Part shown: piece by piece, positions 12,848 through 21,633 of the stretch | How the letters are laid out: the number at the start of each line of letters is the position of its first letter | Position numbering within the stretch: position 1 is the first letter of the stretch | DNA from: a virus | Reading direction: 5' to 3' (one strand) | IMG/VR virus record: IMGVR_UViG_3300024431_000018 | Coordinates: 1-36,803 of that record | DNA: 36,803 nt | Notes under the pieces: generated by a model | The model's input: only the letters and a program-made list of their open reading frames with translations | What the model was told of the DNA's origin: nothing | Databases searched by the model: none | Position numbers and translations under genes: made by a program

Positions 12848-14811
12848 AGCTTTCTAATCAATTTCTCTTTACCTTCTTTAGAACTAGTCTGCCCTAATTT
12901 AATCATTAAATCTCTAACTGTCGGGCTTTCAAATATTCTTGCACCACCCGCTATGGTACCCAAAACTGGAGCCGAAACTGGAGCAGAAACACCCAGCAAA
13001 ATACCAGTAGCAGGAGCCAATAATTCTTGACCTGTTGGCGTTAATGTACCAGCCTGTTGAGCTCTTTTAGTTGAGTTCAAAAACAATTTTAAACCTTCAA
13101 GCTCTTTCCCGGCATTGCCCTTAAAGAATACCTTAGTGGCTTTCCTGTTATTTTTACGGTTTAGCTCATTGATGAATATAGTAGGATTTACTTCCTCCAC
13201 ACCACCTTTTGTGGCTTTATCGAGGGCATCACGAATAATAGTTTGCCTAACCGCTTGTTTGCCGCCAGCATCTAGATTCGTGTTAAGTCGGTTAAGGTCC
13301 GAAACCTTACCACCACGAATAGTCGTCAAAACAACCTCGGGAGTTGCTTCACCTTTAGATAGAACCTTTTTAAGCTGGGTATCTTTGGCCTTTTGAAAAC
13401 CATCTGCAAAAATACGGTTTGATGCATTCCATTTAGATAGTGCCTTGGCACCTAATTTATCACCCTCTTCTCTGGCTTGTTTAGAAAAATCACCAGCAAA
13501 GCTTTTCATATCAGAAGTAATAGCACTTCTAACATTATTCAATATGGCTTCCGCAGACGATGGAAGCACATTATTAGGCTTGTTTATATCAGAAATCTCA
13601 TTGTGAATAGTCGTTCTAATATCACCAATACGCTTAAAATCACCAGATAATTCTTTCTCAATCGATTCTAGAGATTTAATCAAAGGTTGACTTGCTCTAT
13701 CACCTAAACCTTTTTGCTTGGCTATCTCATCAGCAACAACCGCTTTGGCGTTATTAACATCAACTTCCCCACCCTTAACAAGCTCTTTAACAGCATCTTT
13801 TCTAAAGGTTTTAGCCCTTTTTTGAGCGCCTTCAAATACCTTAGTCGCAGATGATATAATGTCTTCTTCAAATGATGAGTCAATATCAACATCAAACTCA
13901 CCAGCCAAATCTCTTACAGCTTGCACCCTTTCATTCTGTTGAATGCTTCTAATAGGCCCTGTCCCAATAACAGGTATTTTTTCAGCCAATCTCTGTAAAT
14001 TAGCACCAAGAAAGCTATCAGGCTCAAATAAATCAGAAGTAAATACAAGCCCTTTATCCAAAGCATTAGCAACCTGTTCAGGGATCGCTTGTTTTGAAGC
14101 TTCTACCAATCGTTTACCACCAGTAACGGCAGCTGTCCCTAATTCTGCCACAGGTCCTAATCCAGCAGCCGTGGCAATCTGGACTTTATCAATTTCTTGT
14201 TCGCTACCTAATGCTTTAGAAGCTCCTTGCAAGGCAGCCTCTGTAGCTCCAGAAGTAACAGCGCCTAAACCTACTCTTTGTGCTAAATTTCTACCTAAAG
14301 CTCCTATCCTTCCAGCTGGGCTAAATGCTAAAACCTGAGCAATACCGCTAACAATATCTGATTGACTTAAGCCGGGGGCATTTAAAACCGCTTGCTGGCC
14401 ATTAGGAAGTTTAACGACAGTAGTATCATTTACCTGCTCAAACTCAACACCGGGAACAGCATCACGGATAATATCCATTCTTGCTTTAGGGTCGAAACTT
14501 GTTAAAAGTCCAGCAGCAATTTGAATATCACTACCAAACTCACCAGTGGAAACAGGGCTTGTTAAGCTACCTAGTTCTGGTAATTGTTGAACATCTTCAG
14601 GAAGTGCCGCTTGCCTTTGGGAGCCAGTGACGCTTTCTTGAAGTGATTCAAAAAAACCAGCCTCTGGTTGTGGAGCAGGAGCAACAACAGGAGCAGCGTC
14701 TGGAATAGCAATACCTCTTCTTTCCAACTCAGCACGAGCAGCATCAGGGTTTATACCCTTTCTTCTAGCTAATTCAGCTCGTGCCGCTTCTGGGGATATA
14801 CCATTAGCCAT
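12796..14811 (-). CDS. DNA ejection protein, gp16-like position (large internal virion protein)
   Basis: A 671-residue protein with a repetitive N-terminus (ISPEAARAELARRKG, then NPDAARAELERRG) and a Pro/Ala linker at about 35-50. Two or three hydrophobic Gly/Ala-rich stretches lie at about 150-230 and 600-625, and long charged helices at about 330-580. This composition, and its place as the third of three consecutive ejection-type genes, corresponds to P22 gp16. Such proteins leave the particle with the DNA and help it cross the cell envelope. Direct sequence similarity to gp16 is not obvious to me, so the assignment rests on order and composition. Confidence 0.65.
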   Translation of the reverse strand: MANGISPEAARAELARRKGINPDAARAELERRGIAIPDAAPVVAPAPQPEAGFFESLQESVTGSQRQAALPEDVQQLPELGSLTSPVSTGEFGSDIQIAAGLLTSFDPKARMDIIRDAVPGVEFEQVNDTTVVKLPNGQQAVLNAPGLSQSDIVSGIAQVLAFSPAGRIGALGRNLAQRVGLGAVTSGATEAALQGASKALGSEQEIDKVQIATAAGLGPVAELGTAAVTGGKRLVEASKQAIPEQVANALDKGLVFTSDLFEPDSFLGANLQRLAEKIPVIGTGPIRSIQQNERVQAVRDLAGEFDVDIDSSFEEDIISSATKVFEGAQKRAKTFRKDAVKELVKGGEVDVNNAKAVVADEIAKQKGLGDRASQPLIKSLESIEKELSGDFKRIGDIRTTIHNEISDINKPNNVLPSSAEAILNNVRSAITSDMKSFAGDFSKQAREEGDKLGAKALSKWNASNRIFADGFQKAKDTQLKKVLSKGEATPEVVLTTIRGGKVSDLNRLNTNLDAGGKQAVRQTIIRDALDKATKGGVEEVNPTIFINELNRKNNRKATKVFFKGNAGKELEGLKLFLNSTKRAQQAGTLTPTGQELLAPATGILLGVSAPVSAPVLGTIAGGARIFESPTVRDLMIKLGQTSSKEGKEKLIRKLQPLILEESRRLNAEDK

Positions 14812-14813
14812 GA

Positions 14814-15935
14814 TTAACCACCTTGAGCCGCTTTAATTAATTCTTCTTCAGATACACTAGAAAGATCATCAACTGTCTCGAATATCTGATCTTGTGGAAG
14901 CCCAAAAGCTTCAGCGCTATTTCTAAACCTTTTCAAATCTTTATCATTTTGAGTTTTAGCTTTACCGAATAAACCAGTAGCCTGAGACCTTAGACCAGCC
15001 CTTTGAGCTTCGGTTAATCGAGTACCTTTCAAGGCGTTATTATAAAAGTTAATAAGCTTCTCATCAGCACCACCAGTATTGGCAGCAGTCGCAAATTCAC
15101 CCTCTCGAACTGTTGAACCTGGATCAAGCATCTTCATAAAGTTAAATATCAGAGCCATATCACCAAAAGCCTCTGTGCTATCGGTTAAGTCCTTAATAGC
15201 GTTAGGATTAGACCTAGCTAATGCAGCAAAATCAGCAGATATTTTAGGATTTTTATTTGTATCAAAAATAGCCTCGATTCTGTTGTTAGCATCTCTAACT
15301 TTAGTAAACTCCTTACTTATTGAAAGTACTCCCTTTCTTAACTTATCAATTTTATCGAAATCATCTTTAGACTTCTTAATGTCGTTATCTAATTCTTTTT
15401 GGCTTTGATCAACCAGTGATTTAGCTTTCTTCTCACCACTAGCAATAACTTGCTCGATATCACGAGATTGAGTAGTTAAAGCCTCTAATCTCGGCCTAAG
15501 CTCTTCTGGTGGTAATTGAGAGAGCTGCAAGGCCCTATTAGCAGAATCTTCATCACCTGAATTAGCAAAGGCTCTAGCCGCCTGTAAAGTAGCTGCATTT
15601 AACTGGCTATCATCAAATTGCAACAAATTAGAACCTGCTAAACCTATTTTACTGTTTCTCTCTTTGGTTAATTCCTGATCTCGGGTAGTTAATGAGCTAA
15701 AGCTATCAAAGAATTTTTTAGAACCTACTGGATCAGCAGATAATAATTCAAGTGATGCTTGTTGTTGTTGTTGAGGTGTAGCACCACCCAATCCTAAAGA
15801 CTGCCTACGCAGTCCTCCTAATAGCTCTTGCTGTTGAGCGCCTAGCCTTTGCTGCTGCCTTTGAGATGCCATTTGACCTAAGCCCTGACCTAATCTAAGC
15901 CCCGCTCCCAATTCACCTGTTAAACTTGCTACCAT
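14814..15935 (-). CDS. DNA ejection protein, gp20-like position
   Basis: A 373-residue protein with a Gln/Gly/Leu-rich N-terminal 60 residues, followed by long helices. The C-terminal half contains MALIFNFMKMLDPGSTVREG followed by EFATAANTGG and NNALKGTRLTEAQR. I recognise that motif from internal and ejection proteins of many phages. It sits between the Gln-rich protein and the large internal protein, matching the P22 order gp7-gp20-gp16. The gene starts 21 bases after the Gln-rich protein ends and finishes 2 bases before the next start. It is probably packed in the head and ejected with the DNA. Confidence 0.75.
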   Translation of the reverse strand: MVASLTGELGAGLRLGQGLGQMASQRQQQRLGAQQQELLGGLRRQSLGLGGATPQQQQQASLELLSADPVGSKKFFDSFSSLTTRDQELTKERNSKIGLAGSNLLQFDDSQLNAATLQAARAFANSGDEDSANRALQLSQLPPEELRPRLEALTTQSRDIEQVIASGEKKAKSLVDQSQKELDNDIKKSKDDFDKIDKLRKGVLSISKEFTKVRDANNRIEAIFDTNKNPKISADFAALARSNPNAIKDLTDSTEAFGDMALIFNFMKMLDPGSTVREGEFATAANTGGADEKLINFYNNALKGTRLTEAQRAGLRSQATGLFGKAKTQNDKDLKRFRNSAEAFGLPQDQIFETVDDLSSVSEEELIKAAQGG

Positions 15936-15956
15936 GATAAACCTCTATGCAAAACT

Positions 15957-17051
15957 TTAATTTGTGTTTGCTTGTGGATTAATTGCAAACGGGTTAGATG
16001 GTGGTTGAAATAGATTAGAGCCAACTCCTGCAAACGGGTTAGATGGTGGTTGAAATAGATTAGGGCCAACTCCAACACCTAAGCCCGATGGTACACCACT
16101 CGCAGCCGCCGCTCCTAATGGGCCTCCCATTGCAAAACCTAGAGCCGTTCCACCTAAGCCTATGACATTGCCTAAACCTGCTTGAGCGTTTGCTGCATTT
16201 TGTTGGGCAATAGCAAAATTAGCTCTATCAACATCCATTTGATTTCCAACATTCTGCAAATCAATCCCCTGCTGTCCTAAATTGAATTGATTCTCAAACG
16301 CTTGTTGCTGTGCTTGTTGTGTATGTTGATTTTGAAGGGCTGCAAATTGCTGTAACTGCTCCTGACTTAATGCGCCTGCGGCCCCTGTAAGCGCCTCTGA
16401 GCCTACTTGTCCTTGCTGTGCTAGTGCATTGGCAATATTAGAAGAAACCCCTAGCCCTTGTTGAGCTAAGTTCTGTCCTAATCCTGCCTGTTGACCTAGA
16501 AAGTTCTGCCCAGCTTGAGATACTTGCCCCAATCTATTAAATTGATTCTCTAAATCTTGCATCCCAAAACCAATAGCCTGCTCCTGCAATCCTAGAGCCG
16601 TTCGACCTCCACCCAAATCACCCCGCGCCGCTGCGGTTCTTTGTAGAGCTTTTTGGGCTCGATCTCTTAAAAATTGCTGTCCGGGGGAAACCTGAATATT
16701 AGAAACGGCTTGTTGCTGGGCCTGTGGACCTAAAGCCCCACTTAAAGCCGCTTGCTCTTGAAATGCCGATGTACCACCAGAAATAAAAGGATCAAACTGG
16801 GCCTGTGTCTGGCCAAATATGTCTTGAGCCCCTTGAAATCCTGCCTGCTGTTGAGCTATTGCATCTTGTAAAGCTTGCCCTTGAAGTTGAGCCCCTTCTC
16901 CTATAGCCGTTGCAATACCTTGACCACCAAAACTTTCAGGAATTGCAGTAGGCGCTATTTGACCGCCAAACTCTTGTAACTCAACTTGCCTAGCTGGACC
17001 TAAACTAGGGATATCGGGACCACCTGTAAAAATATCTGCTATGCCGCCCAT
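15957..17051 (-). CDS. Gln/Gly/Ala-rich ejection protein, gp7-like position
   Basis: A 364-residue protein dominated by Gln, Ala and Gly (AFQEQAALSGALGPQAQQQA), with a more conserved centre (GQQFLRDRAQKALQRTAAAR, then GDLGGGRTALGLQEQ). A hydrophobic Gly-rich segment lies near residue 290 (VIGLGGTALGFAMGGPLGAA). The centre and the hydrophobic segment are typical of a phage family annotated as DNA transfer or virion proteins. The C-terminus carries a duplicated 15-residue unit. The start overlaps the gp14-like gene by 13 bases. It is the first of three genes in P22-like ejection-gene order. Confidence 0.7.
   Translation of the reverse strand: MGGIADIFTGGPDIPSLGPARQVELQEFGGQIAPTAIPESFGGQGIATAIGEGAQLQGQALQDAIAQQQAGFQGAQDIFGQTQAQFDPFISGGTSAFQEQAALSGALGPQAQQQAVSNIQVSPGQQFLRDRAQKALQRTAAARGDLGGGRTALGLQEQAIGFGMQDLENQFNRLGQVSQAGQNFLGQQAGLGQNLAQQGLGVSSNIANALAQQGQVGSEALTGAAGALSQEQLQQFAALQNQHTQQAQQQAFENQFNLGQQGIDLQNVGNQMDVDRANFAIAQQNAANAQAGLGNVIGLGGTALGFAMGGPLGAAAASGVPSGLGVGVGPNLFQPPSNPFAGVGSNLFQPPSNPFAINPQANTN
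15985..16074. repeat. 45-base tandem duplication in the ejection gene
   Basis: Two consecutive 45-base units (15985-16029 and 16030-16074) differ at only a few positions. They encode the 15-residue unit GVGPNLFQPPSNPFA and its copy with Ser for Pro. The near identity points to a recent in-frame duplication at the C-terminus. Confidence 0.9.
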
Positions 17052-17491
17052 TTTTCTAACCTCAAAATTTGCAAATCTAAATAATTGCCATTCTTTAAAA
17101 TCCCATTCTTTCTAATACCTAAATCTTTAAAATTAAGATGTTTTGCTAAATTAATAGTTGATTTATGGCTTATAGGTATTTCAGCTCCTAAAGAATCATT
17201 ATCTGTATTGTCGAAAAACCACTTAATACCATTACTGAAAAACTCCCTTCCATAATCTTTTCTGTAAGGTTTTAATAACATAGGGTGATAAAGAACACCA
17301 TTTTTATAACTTGTGAACATATGCAATCCTATCACATCACTAACAAATGCCGCTAAAAATATGATATTTGCAGGTATTTCAGGATTAAAATCAGACTTTT
17401 CTACATTATCAATACTGATTTTTGACCAAATATCACTATCAGTCATAACTTTTTTGATGATCTCTGAATCTCTAGTGATTTCTAAATTCAT
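17039..17491 (-). CDS. P22 gp14-like assembly protein (DUF2824, GNAT-like)
   Basis: A 150-residue protein with the layout of small GNAT-fold proteins. It has a central strand pair (NIIFLAAFVSDVIGLHMFTS), a segment YHPMLLKPYRKDYGREFFSN, and a C-terminal IPISHKSTINLAKHLNFKDL resembling the last helix and strand of acetyltransferases. This pattern matches DUF2824, which includes P22 gp14, an assembly factor encoded between head completion and ejection genes. The position here is identical. Whether it acetylates anything is unknown. Confidence 0.75.
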   Translation of the reverse strand: MNLEITRDSEIIKKVMTDSDIWSKISIDNVEKSDFNPEIPANIIFLAAFVSDVIGLHMFTSYKNGVLYHPMLLKPYRKDYGREFFSNGIKWFFDNTDNDSLGAEIPISHKSTINLAKHLNFKDLGIRKNGILKNGNYLDLQILRLEKWAA

Positions 17492-17928
17492 CTTCTCTCA
17501 GTTCCCGATGCATAAAAAACTATGGTGTTACCTGCTCCAGCCTGCACAAATATAGAATCACCTGGCATAACTAATTGATTTATTAGTGAGCTTGGCGCTA
17601 TACCATTAGCTGGGGCTGTTTCGCCTTCTATTACTTTAGTTGTGCTATCAGCGACCGAACCTATATAAACGTCATATACTTCAGCGCCCAAGGGATCAGT
17701 TGCACTAAATTGCGTTATAATTGTTCCCCTACCCCCCTCTTGAGATGTTGGTGATGTATAAACTTTTGTAATAGCGGCATCAACTGGCCTTATCGCTATT
17801 AGTTTTGCATTAGTTGTCATGCTTCCCACTTCCCTTATTAATTCTTCTATTAATTCGGCAAATCTGTCTGTTGGTGTCCCATCTTCTTTTAGCCAACGCT
17901 CTCCACGCTGCATGAAATTAAGAGGCAT
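17488..17928 (-). CDS. Small structural protein of the neck region, 146 residues
   Basis: The start lies 11 bases inside the end of the gp10-like gene and the stop overlaps the gp14-like start. The N-terminus (LNFMQRGERWLKEDGTPTDR followed by FAELIEELIREV) is an amphipathic helix seen in phage structural proteins. Residues from about 45 form a beta-rich domain with a QEGGRGTIITQFSATDPLGA stretch and a GDSIFVQAGAG turn. It is probably a tail or neck accessory protein; no exact P22 counterpart is recognised. Confidence 0.6.
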   Translation of the reverse strand: MPLNFMQRGERWLKEDGTPTDRFAELIEELIREVGSMTTNAKLIAIRPVDAAITKVYTSPTSQEGGRGTIITQFSATDPLGAEVYDVYIGSVADSTTKVIEGETAPANGIAPSSLINQLVMPGDSIFVQAGAGNTIVFYASGTERR

Positions 17929-19333
17929 TTTTAACCTTAGCCTCTAATCTAAAGAATGTTGTCTCAACGGGCTCATGTGTTTGGAACTTTAAAACTCTGT
18001 TCCTCTCGATTTTGCCCATTCTTTGCCATACTATTCTCCGGCCATAATTACCAACCTCACCCATTTCTCTAGGTAGAGTTGGCGTGAAATTTAAACCGTT
18101 TCCTGAATATGAATGCTGAACTACTGGATTAGTGCTTAAAGCATTACCAACACCCGAAGCCATAACCATTTCATATTCATTTACAAAAACTGGCGCGCCT
18201 TCAAAATTGAAGGGCTGTGTTGTAAACTCTCTTGTCAATGTGTCGCCATACTCTGTATATATATTTGGGTCTATAATTCCTATTTTTCCTGTTCGCTCAT
18301 CTCCTACATATATTTGATTGAACGCTCTGACAACTGTATTAGCTCTCCATCTTGTTCCTTCTGTTTGCCTCTCATGCCAGATAGACCTCCCTTTTCTTTG
18401 TGAAGCCGTTACTTGATATACAAAGGTTCTATTTGAAAATGTAAAGCCTACATACTCCTCGCCCTCAGTTTGATAGCTCCAAGCAAATACTCCTTTTATT
18501 TCTGTATCTCCCAAATCTTGCATAAAATGATCAATTGCTGGCGTAGAAACCTTAATTGCTCCATTTCCAGTAAATTGCCAAATAGACACCTCTTGTTGAT
18601 CGCCACCACCCATAAAATAAAAAGTATTATTAGCTTTGACAACTCCAAACCGAGCCGCCAACCCTCTCTCAACCGTTCCTGTGGGGATGGTAGCAAATGG
18701 GAATCCTGAACCGCCAACAGTTTGATAAGGTTGAATTGTCTCAGTTCCTAAAGCATATAGCTGCCCATTACTAACCTCTAATGCATTTATTATATCTGGG
18801 TCTACTTCTGCAGTTCCAAAATCGGTCGGTGTAAAAGTTATACCATCTAAATTTGCATTAAAAATTATGCTTTCAGTGCAAAATACAAAGAAACTATCTT
18901 TAAATTTAACATCAATTGCAGGGCCTAAAAAATTAGGGTCTAAGTTTAAATTTAGTGTGCTAGTAGATATATCAAAATAATAAGAATTACCATCTGGAAC
19001 AACTATCCATATGATAGTTCTACTTGCTGCCATCTTAACCCGACCGCTGCCTGTAATAGTTCCATAATTAGTAACAATTCCCAATGAATCAACGCTAATA
19101 AATGAATTTTCTTGCACGAAATATGGCAAGCCTTGGGCCTCTATAGCGCCTCTACTAGTATCTAATAAAGTGTCAACTTCCTCTCTTATTCCATCCGTTG
19201 AACGCAATGCTGTAGGGCTATAAGCTGGAGATTCAGGCACTACAGGACGCAAATTAACACAAACTAAATCTGCCAACTGTGGAGAAAATGATTCATACCA
19301 TCCATTTGCTATATCTACCGATATTCTAGCCAT
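17918..19333 (-). CDS. P22 gp10-like tail hub / packaged DNA stabilisation protein
   Basis: A 471-residue beta-rich protein with the features of P22 gp10: an N-terminal ESPAYSPTALRSTDGIREEV region, a series of propeller-like strands (IYVGDERTGKIGIIDPNIYT), and a C-terminal YGRRIVWQRMGKIERNRVLK that ends in a strand pair. In P22, gp10 binds under gp4 and closes the head after packaging, forming the hub of the short tail. The gene follows the gp4-like gene with a one-base overlap, exactly the P22 order. Confidence 0.85.
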   Translation of the reverse strand: MARISVDIANGWYESFSPQLADLVCVNLRPVVPESPAYSPTALRSTDGIREEVDTLLDTSRGAIEAQGLPYFVQENSFISVDSLGIVTNYGTITGSGRVKMAASRTIIWIVVPDGNSYYFDISTSTLNLNLDPNFLGPAIDVKFKDSFFVFCTESIIFNANLDGITFTPTDFGTAEVDPDIINALEVSNGQLYALGTETIQPYQTVGGSGFPFATIPTGTVERGLAARFGVVKANNTFYFMGGGDQQEVSIWQFTGNGAIKVSTPAIDHFMQDLGDTEIKGVFAWSYQTEGEEYVGFTFSNRTFVYQVTASQRKGRSIWHERQTEGTRWRANTVVRAFNQIYVGDERTGKIGIIDPNIYTEYGDTLTREFTTQPFNFEGAPVFVNEYEMVMASGVGNALSTNPVVQHSYSGNGLNFTPTLPREMGEVGNYGRRIVWQRMGKIERNRVLKFQTHEPVETTFFRLEAKVKNAS

Positions 19334-20283
19334 TAAGAGCCTCTAAAATTTGGCTGTATATTTAAACTTGTTATCTCTTCATCCCAACCTAATATATCTT
19401 CTAAAAATTTAGCCGCCTTAACATCTATTCTATCTAACTTATCCAATGGCGCGTCATATTCTGGCCCAATCATTGAAGCCAAACCCCATATCAAAGGTTG
19501 AGCCCATTCAATAGGGAAATCAGGGGTATTTGATGTCGTATCAAAATCCTCTATAGTTTGCTGAAATGTGAACTTTAAAACCTGCCTCACACTATCGGAT
19601 GTCTGCCATATGTAAATTTGGCCATTTTCTAATGTTGGCTGATAATAAAAGTTAGTCGGCGTTCCTTGAGATGTTTTATTTGTTTGAGCAAAATATTCTT
19701 GCCTTGCCCATTTGTTTAATGGAACCTCAGTATTAGAATCTAATCTTGTTCGCCTTGCATCCTCTATTCTTAGGGGTCTTTCTAAAATAGTTGTATATGT
19801 AAATATACTATTATCAATTGCCGCCGAATCTGTTAATGGGTCTGTAATAGTTAATCCAGTAGGTGAATCAACAGTTACTATAGTTGTCCATTGTCTTGTC
19901 CCATCATCCAGCTCAATCCCTATAAAATCACCCGCTGTCATGTTAGCTGTATTCGCAACCACTAAAACAGTATCCGTTGCTATTGCCAATGAATTTAATT
20001 CAGTGTTAATAAAATCGTCTTCTAAAGTAGCCTCCGCTCCATCTGGTCCTAACAAATATGAAGAAATGCCGGCATCTAAAAATAACACCCCCTCTGCTCT
20101 TTTCCATAAATGCAGCCCTTGAGATTGCCAATTTTTAACCATTATATTAAGCGATTCTAACCCGTCTGATATCTCGTTGTTTGTCAGAGGTATTTCTGCC
20201 GCTCGTTCTGCAATCAGAGCTAAAGCCTTACGAATTATTTTATCCGCTGTAATATTGAAATCTATAGAGCCGCTTGTAGCCAT
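19333..20283 (-). CDS. P22 gp4-like head completion / tail accessory protein
   Basis: A 316-residue protein. The N-terminus (ADKIIRKALALIAERAAEIP followed by a DGLESLNIMVKNWQSQGLHL stretch) and the C-terminus (FPIEWAQPLIWGLASMIGPE, then DRIDVKAAKFLEDILGWDEE) match the P22 gp4 family, which forms the first ring under the portal. P22 gp4 has about 166 residues; this one has an insertion of roughly 150 in the middle, with a beta-rich part containing ERPLRIEDARRTR, as in many related phages. No lysozyme motif is visible. Confidence 0.85.
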   Translation of the reverse strand: MATSGSIDFNITADKIIRKALALIAERAAEIPLTNNEISDGLESLNIMVKNWQSQGLHLWKRAEGVLFLDAGISSYLLGPDGAEATLEDDFINTELNSLAIATDTVLVVANTANMTAGDFIGIELDDGTRQWTTIVTVDSPTGLTITDPLTDSAAIDNSIFTYTTILERPLRIEDARRTRLDSNTEVPLNKWARQEYFAQTNKTSQGTPTNFYYQPTLENGQIYIWQTSDSVRQVLKFTFQQTIEDFDTTSNTPDFPIEWAQPLIWGLASMIGPEYDAPLDKLDRIDVKAAKFLEDILGWDEEITSLNIQPNFRGS

Positions 20284-20540
20284 TATATTTTTCCGTTTAA
20301 ACTATTAGGGTCTACTGAAGTAACAAATTTAACTTTGGGCCTTACTCTTGTAGGCTTTACGCCAATCCTCTCAGATCGAGCCCTTAGCTCTAACTGTGGA
20401 TGTTTAGGGTCCCAATCCAAATTATCAGTTACAATCCCATCCCAAGTAATCCTAACCTTATCTGATCGTATTTTACGACCTCCAACATCATCAATTAATT
20501 GATGTAGTCCAGGCTGTGGTTTTAATAATCCAGCAGTCAT
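20283..20540 (-). CDS. Small phage structural-region protein with DWDPKHPQ motif, 85 residues
   Basis: A basic 85-residue protein with GLHQLIDDVGGRKIRSDKVR and a WDPKHPQLELR motif that I have seen in small proteins next to head-tail connector genes of other phages. Its stop overlaps the gp4-like start by one base, so the two are probably translated together. The biochemical role is unknown; a connector-associated role is inferred from position. Confidence 0.65.
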   Translation of the reverse strand: MTAGLLKPQPGLHQLIDDVGGRKIRSDKVRITWDGIVTDNLDWDPKHPQLELRARSERIGVKPTRVRPKVKFVTSVDPNSLNGKI

Positions 20541-20543
20541 AAT

Positions 20544-20690
20544 TTATACCTCATCAGAAGAAGTTTTTATTTTCCTTACAATATTGCAAATATGTATAAA
20601 TGCTTCTTCATTATCAACACCTATAGTTTTAGATGCCTCATTTAATAAGTTTATGATCGTTTGTTTTTCGTTTTCTTCTAAATCTAACAT
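20544..20690 (-). CDS. Small acidic protein of unknown function, 48 residues
   Basis: This frame occupies the gap between two larger genes almost completely. The product (MLDLEENEKQTIINLLNEAS, then VDNEEAFIHICNIVRKIKTS) is predicted to be two helices. A GG-containing sequence lies 10 bases before the ATG. No family is recognised. Confidence 0.5.
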   Translation of the reverse strand: MLDLEENEKQTIINLLNEASKTIGVDNEEAFIHICNIVRKIKTSSDEV

Positions 20691-20694
20691 TCTA

Positions 20695-20988
20695 TTAACC
20701 TATTAATTTATAAACAATTGCTGTTGAACGAACCAGCAAAAAGCCAAAAATTGATGCTATCCATGCAACACTCGATCCCTGTTGTTCTTTTGCTTCTTCA
20801 TAAACACTCAAAGCAAACTTTATATCATCTTTAGTATTGGGGCCATTATCCCAATCGATATCATGGTTTTGACAAGACTTTTCAAAATTTAGCCCCATCC
20901 ATTTTAAAACTTTTCCCATCATCCACGAAAAAAACTGTGATATAACTCCATCCCCTGCGGGACCACAGAAGCTTTCGCGGCGATACAT
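20695..20988 (-). CDS. Small membrane protein with phospholipase A2-like CxxHD motif
   Basis: A 97-residue protein. The N-terminal half has FCGPAGDGVISQFFSWMMGK and then FEKSCQNHDIDWDNGP, in which Cys39-x-x-His42-Asp43 follows the pattern of the catalytic CxxHD helix of secreted phospholipase A2. A second acidic helix (TKDDIKFALSVYEEAKEQ) follows. The C-terminal segment IASIFGFLLVRSTAIVYKLI is one membrane span. I recall small phage proteins with the same FCGP...CxxHD layout. Lipase activity is inferred, not shown. It is encoded among head genes, so it could be a virion component acting on host membranes. Confidence 0.55.
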   Translation of the reverse strand: MYRRESFCGPAGDGVISQFFSWMMGKVLKWMGLNFEKSCQNHDIDWDNGPNTKDDIKFALSVYEEAKEQQGSSVAWIASIFGFLLVRSTAIVYKLIG

Positions 20989-21006
20989 TAGAATTCACCA
21001 TTTTTA

Positions 21007-21633
21007 TTATGGTAGCGCATTTGTCCATTCTCCCGAATAGTCATAATTATTAATAGATTCCGCATCTTCTAAAAGAGAAACCATATCCTTATGATATCTA
21101 CAAGTTTTGTAAATATTCCTTACAGGCTCAGATAATGTAAGCCTAAGTCCTTTTAATTGGCTCAAAGTAAAATTATGTTCAATATTATCTACTGACCACC
21201 ACTCATGAGTAAAACTACCGGGACCGTTAATTTCCTCCACATCTTTTCCGTTTGATATAACAGTTCCCAAATCGGTTCTTGTTTCTCTATCGGCTTGATA
21301 ATATAGCTCCGATGGTAGAGGCGGTGAATTATAAGGAAGACCAGATACAAGAATCGAATCCCTGTAGTCATTAAGTTCTTGTTTCTTATCTTTTTTGGCA
21401 ACTTTAATATAGTAAGGGCTGCCTATATGTACATTCATTAACTCTTCTAAAGAATCATTTATAGCTTGAGAAAAAACAGTTTCATTCGGGAATAAAAAAC
21501 AAATAGAATCCGCGCTTTTTTTAAAATGAAACCCTTGGCAATCTAAAGGCGATTCATCAATATCTTGTTGCAGCGCATTATAATTAATGCCGTTTGAAAA
21601 ATGATTGGAATATGTAAAAGGGTATTTAAACAT
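21007..21633 (-). CDS. DUF4376-like fibre-associated protein, 208 residues
   Basis: The C-terminal half (LNDYRDSILVSGLPYNSPPL, EWWSVDNIEHNFTLSQLKGL) resembles DUF4376 and other short-chaperone domains found next to phage fibre genes. In those, an RD....G...NG segment is followed by helices that read W...DN. The gene overlaps the end of the long repeat fibre gene by 8 bases, so it is likely its companion. The N-terminal 90 residues are specific to this phage. An assembly or capping role for the fibre is inferred. Confidence 0.6.
   Translation of the reverse strand: MFKYPFTYSNHFSNGINYNALQQDIDESPLDCQGFHFKKSADSICFLFPNETVFSQAINDSLEELMNVHIGSPYYIKVAKKDKKQELNDYRDSILVSGLPYNSPPLPSELYYQADRETRTDLGTVISNGKDVEEINGPGSFTHEWWSVDNIEHNFTLSQLKGLRLTLSEPVRNIYKTCRYHKDMVSLLEDAESINNYDYSGEWTNALP

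Noticed and set aside
18496-18717. Minus-strand frame inside the gp10-like gene
   Set aside because: An out-of-phase shadow of a well-supported gene, with no ribosome binding site and no motif.
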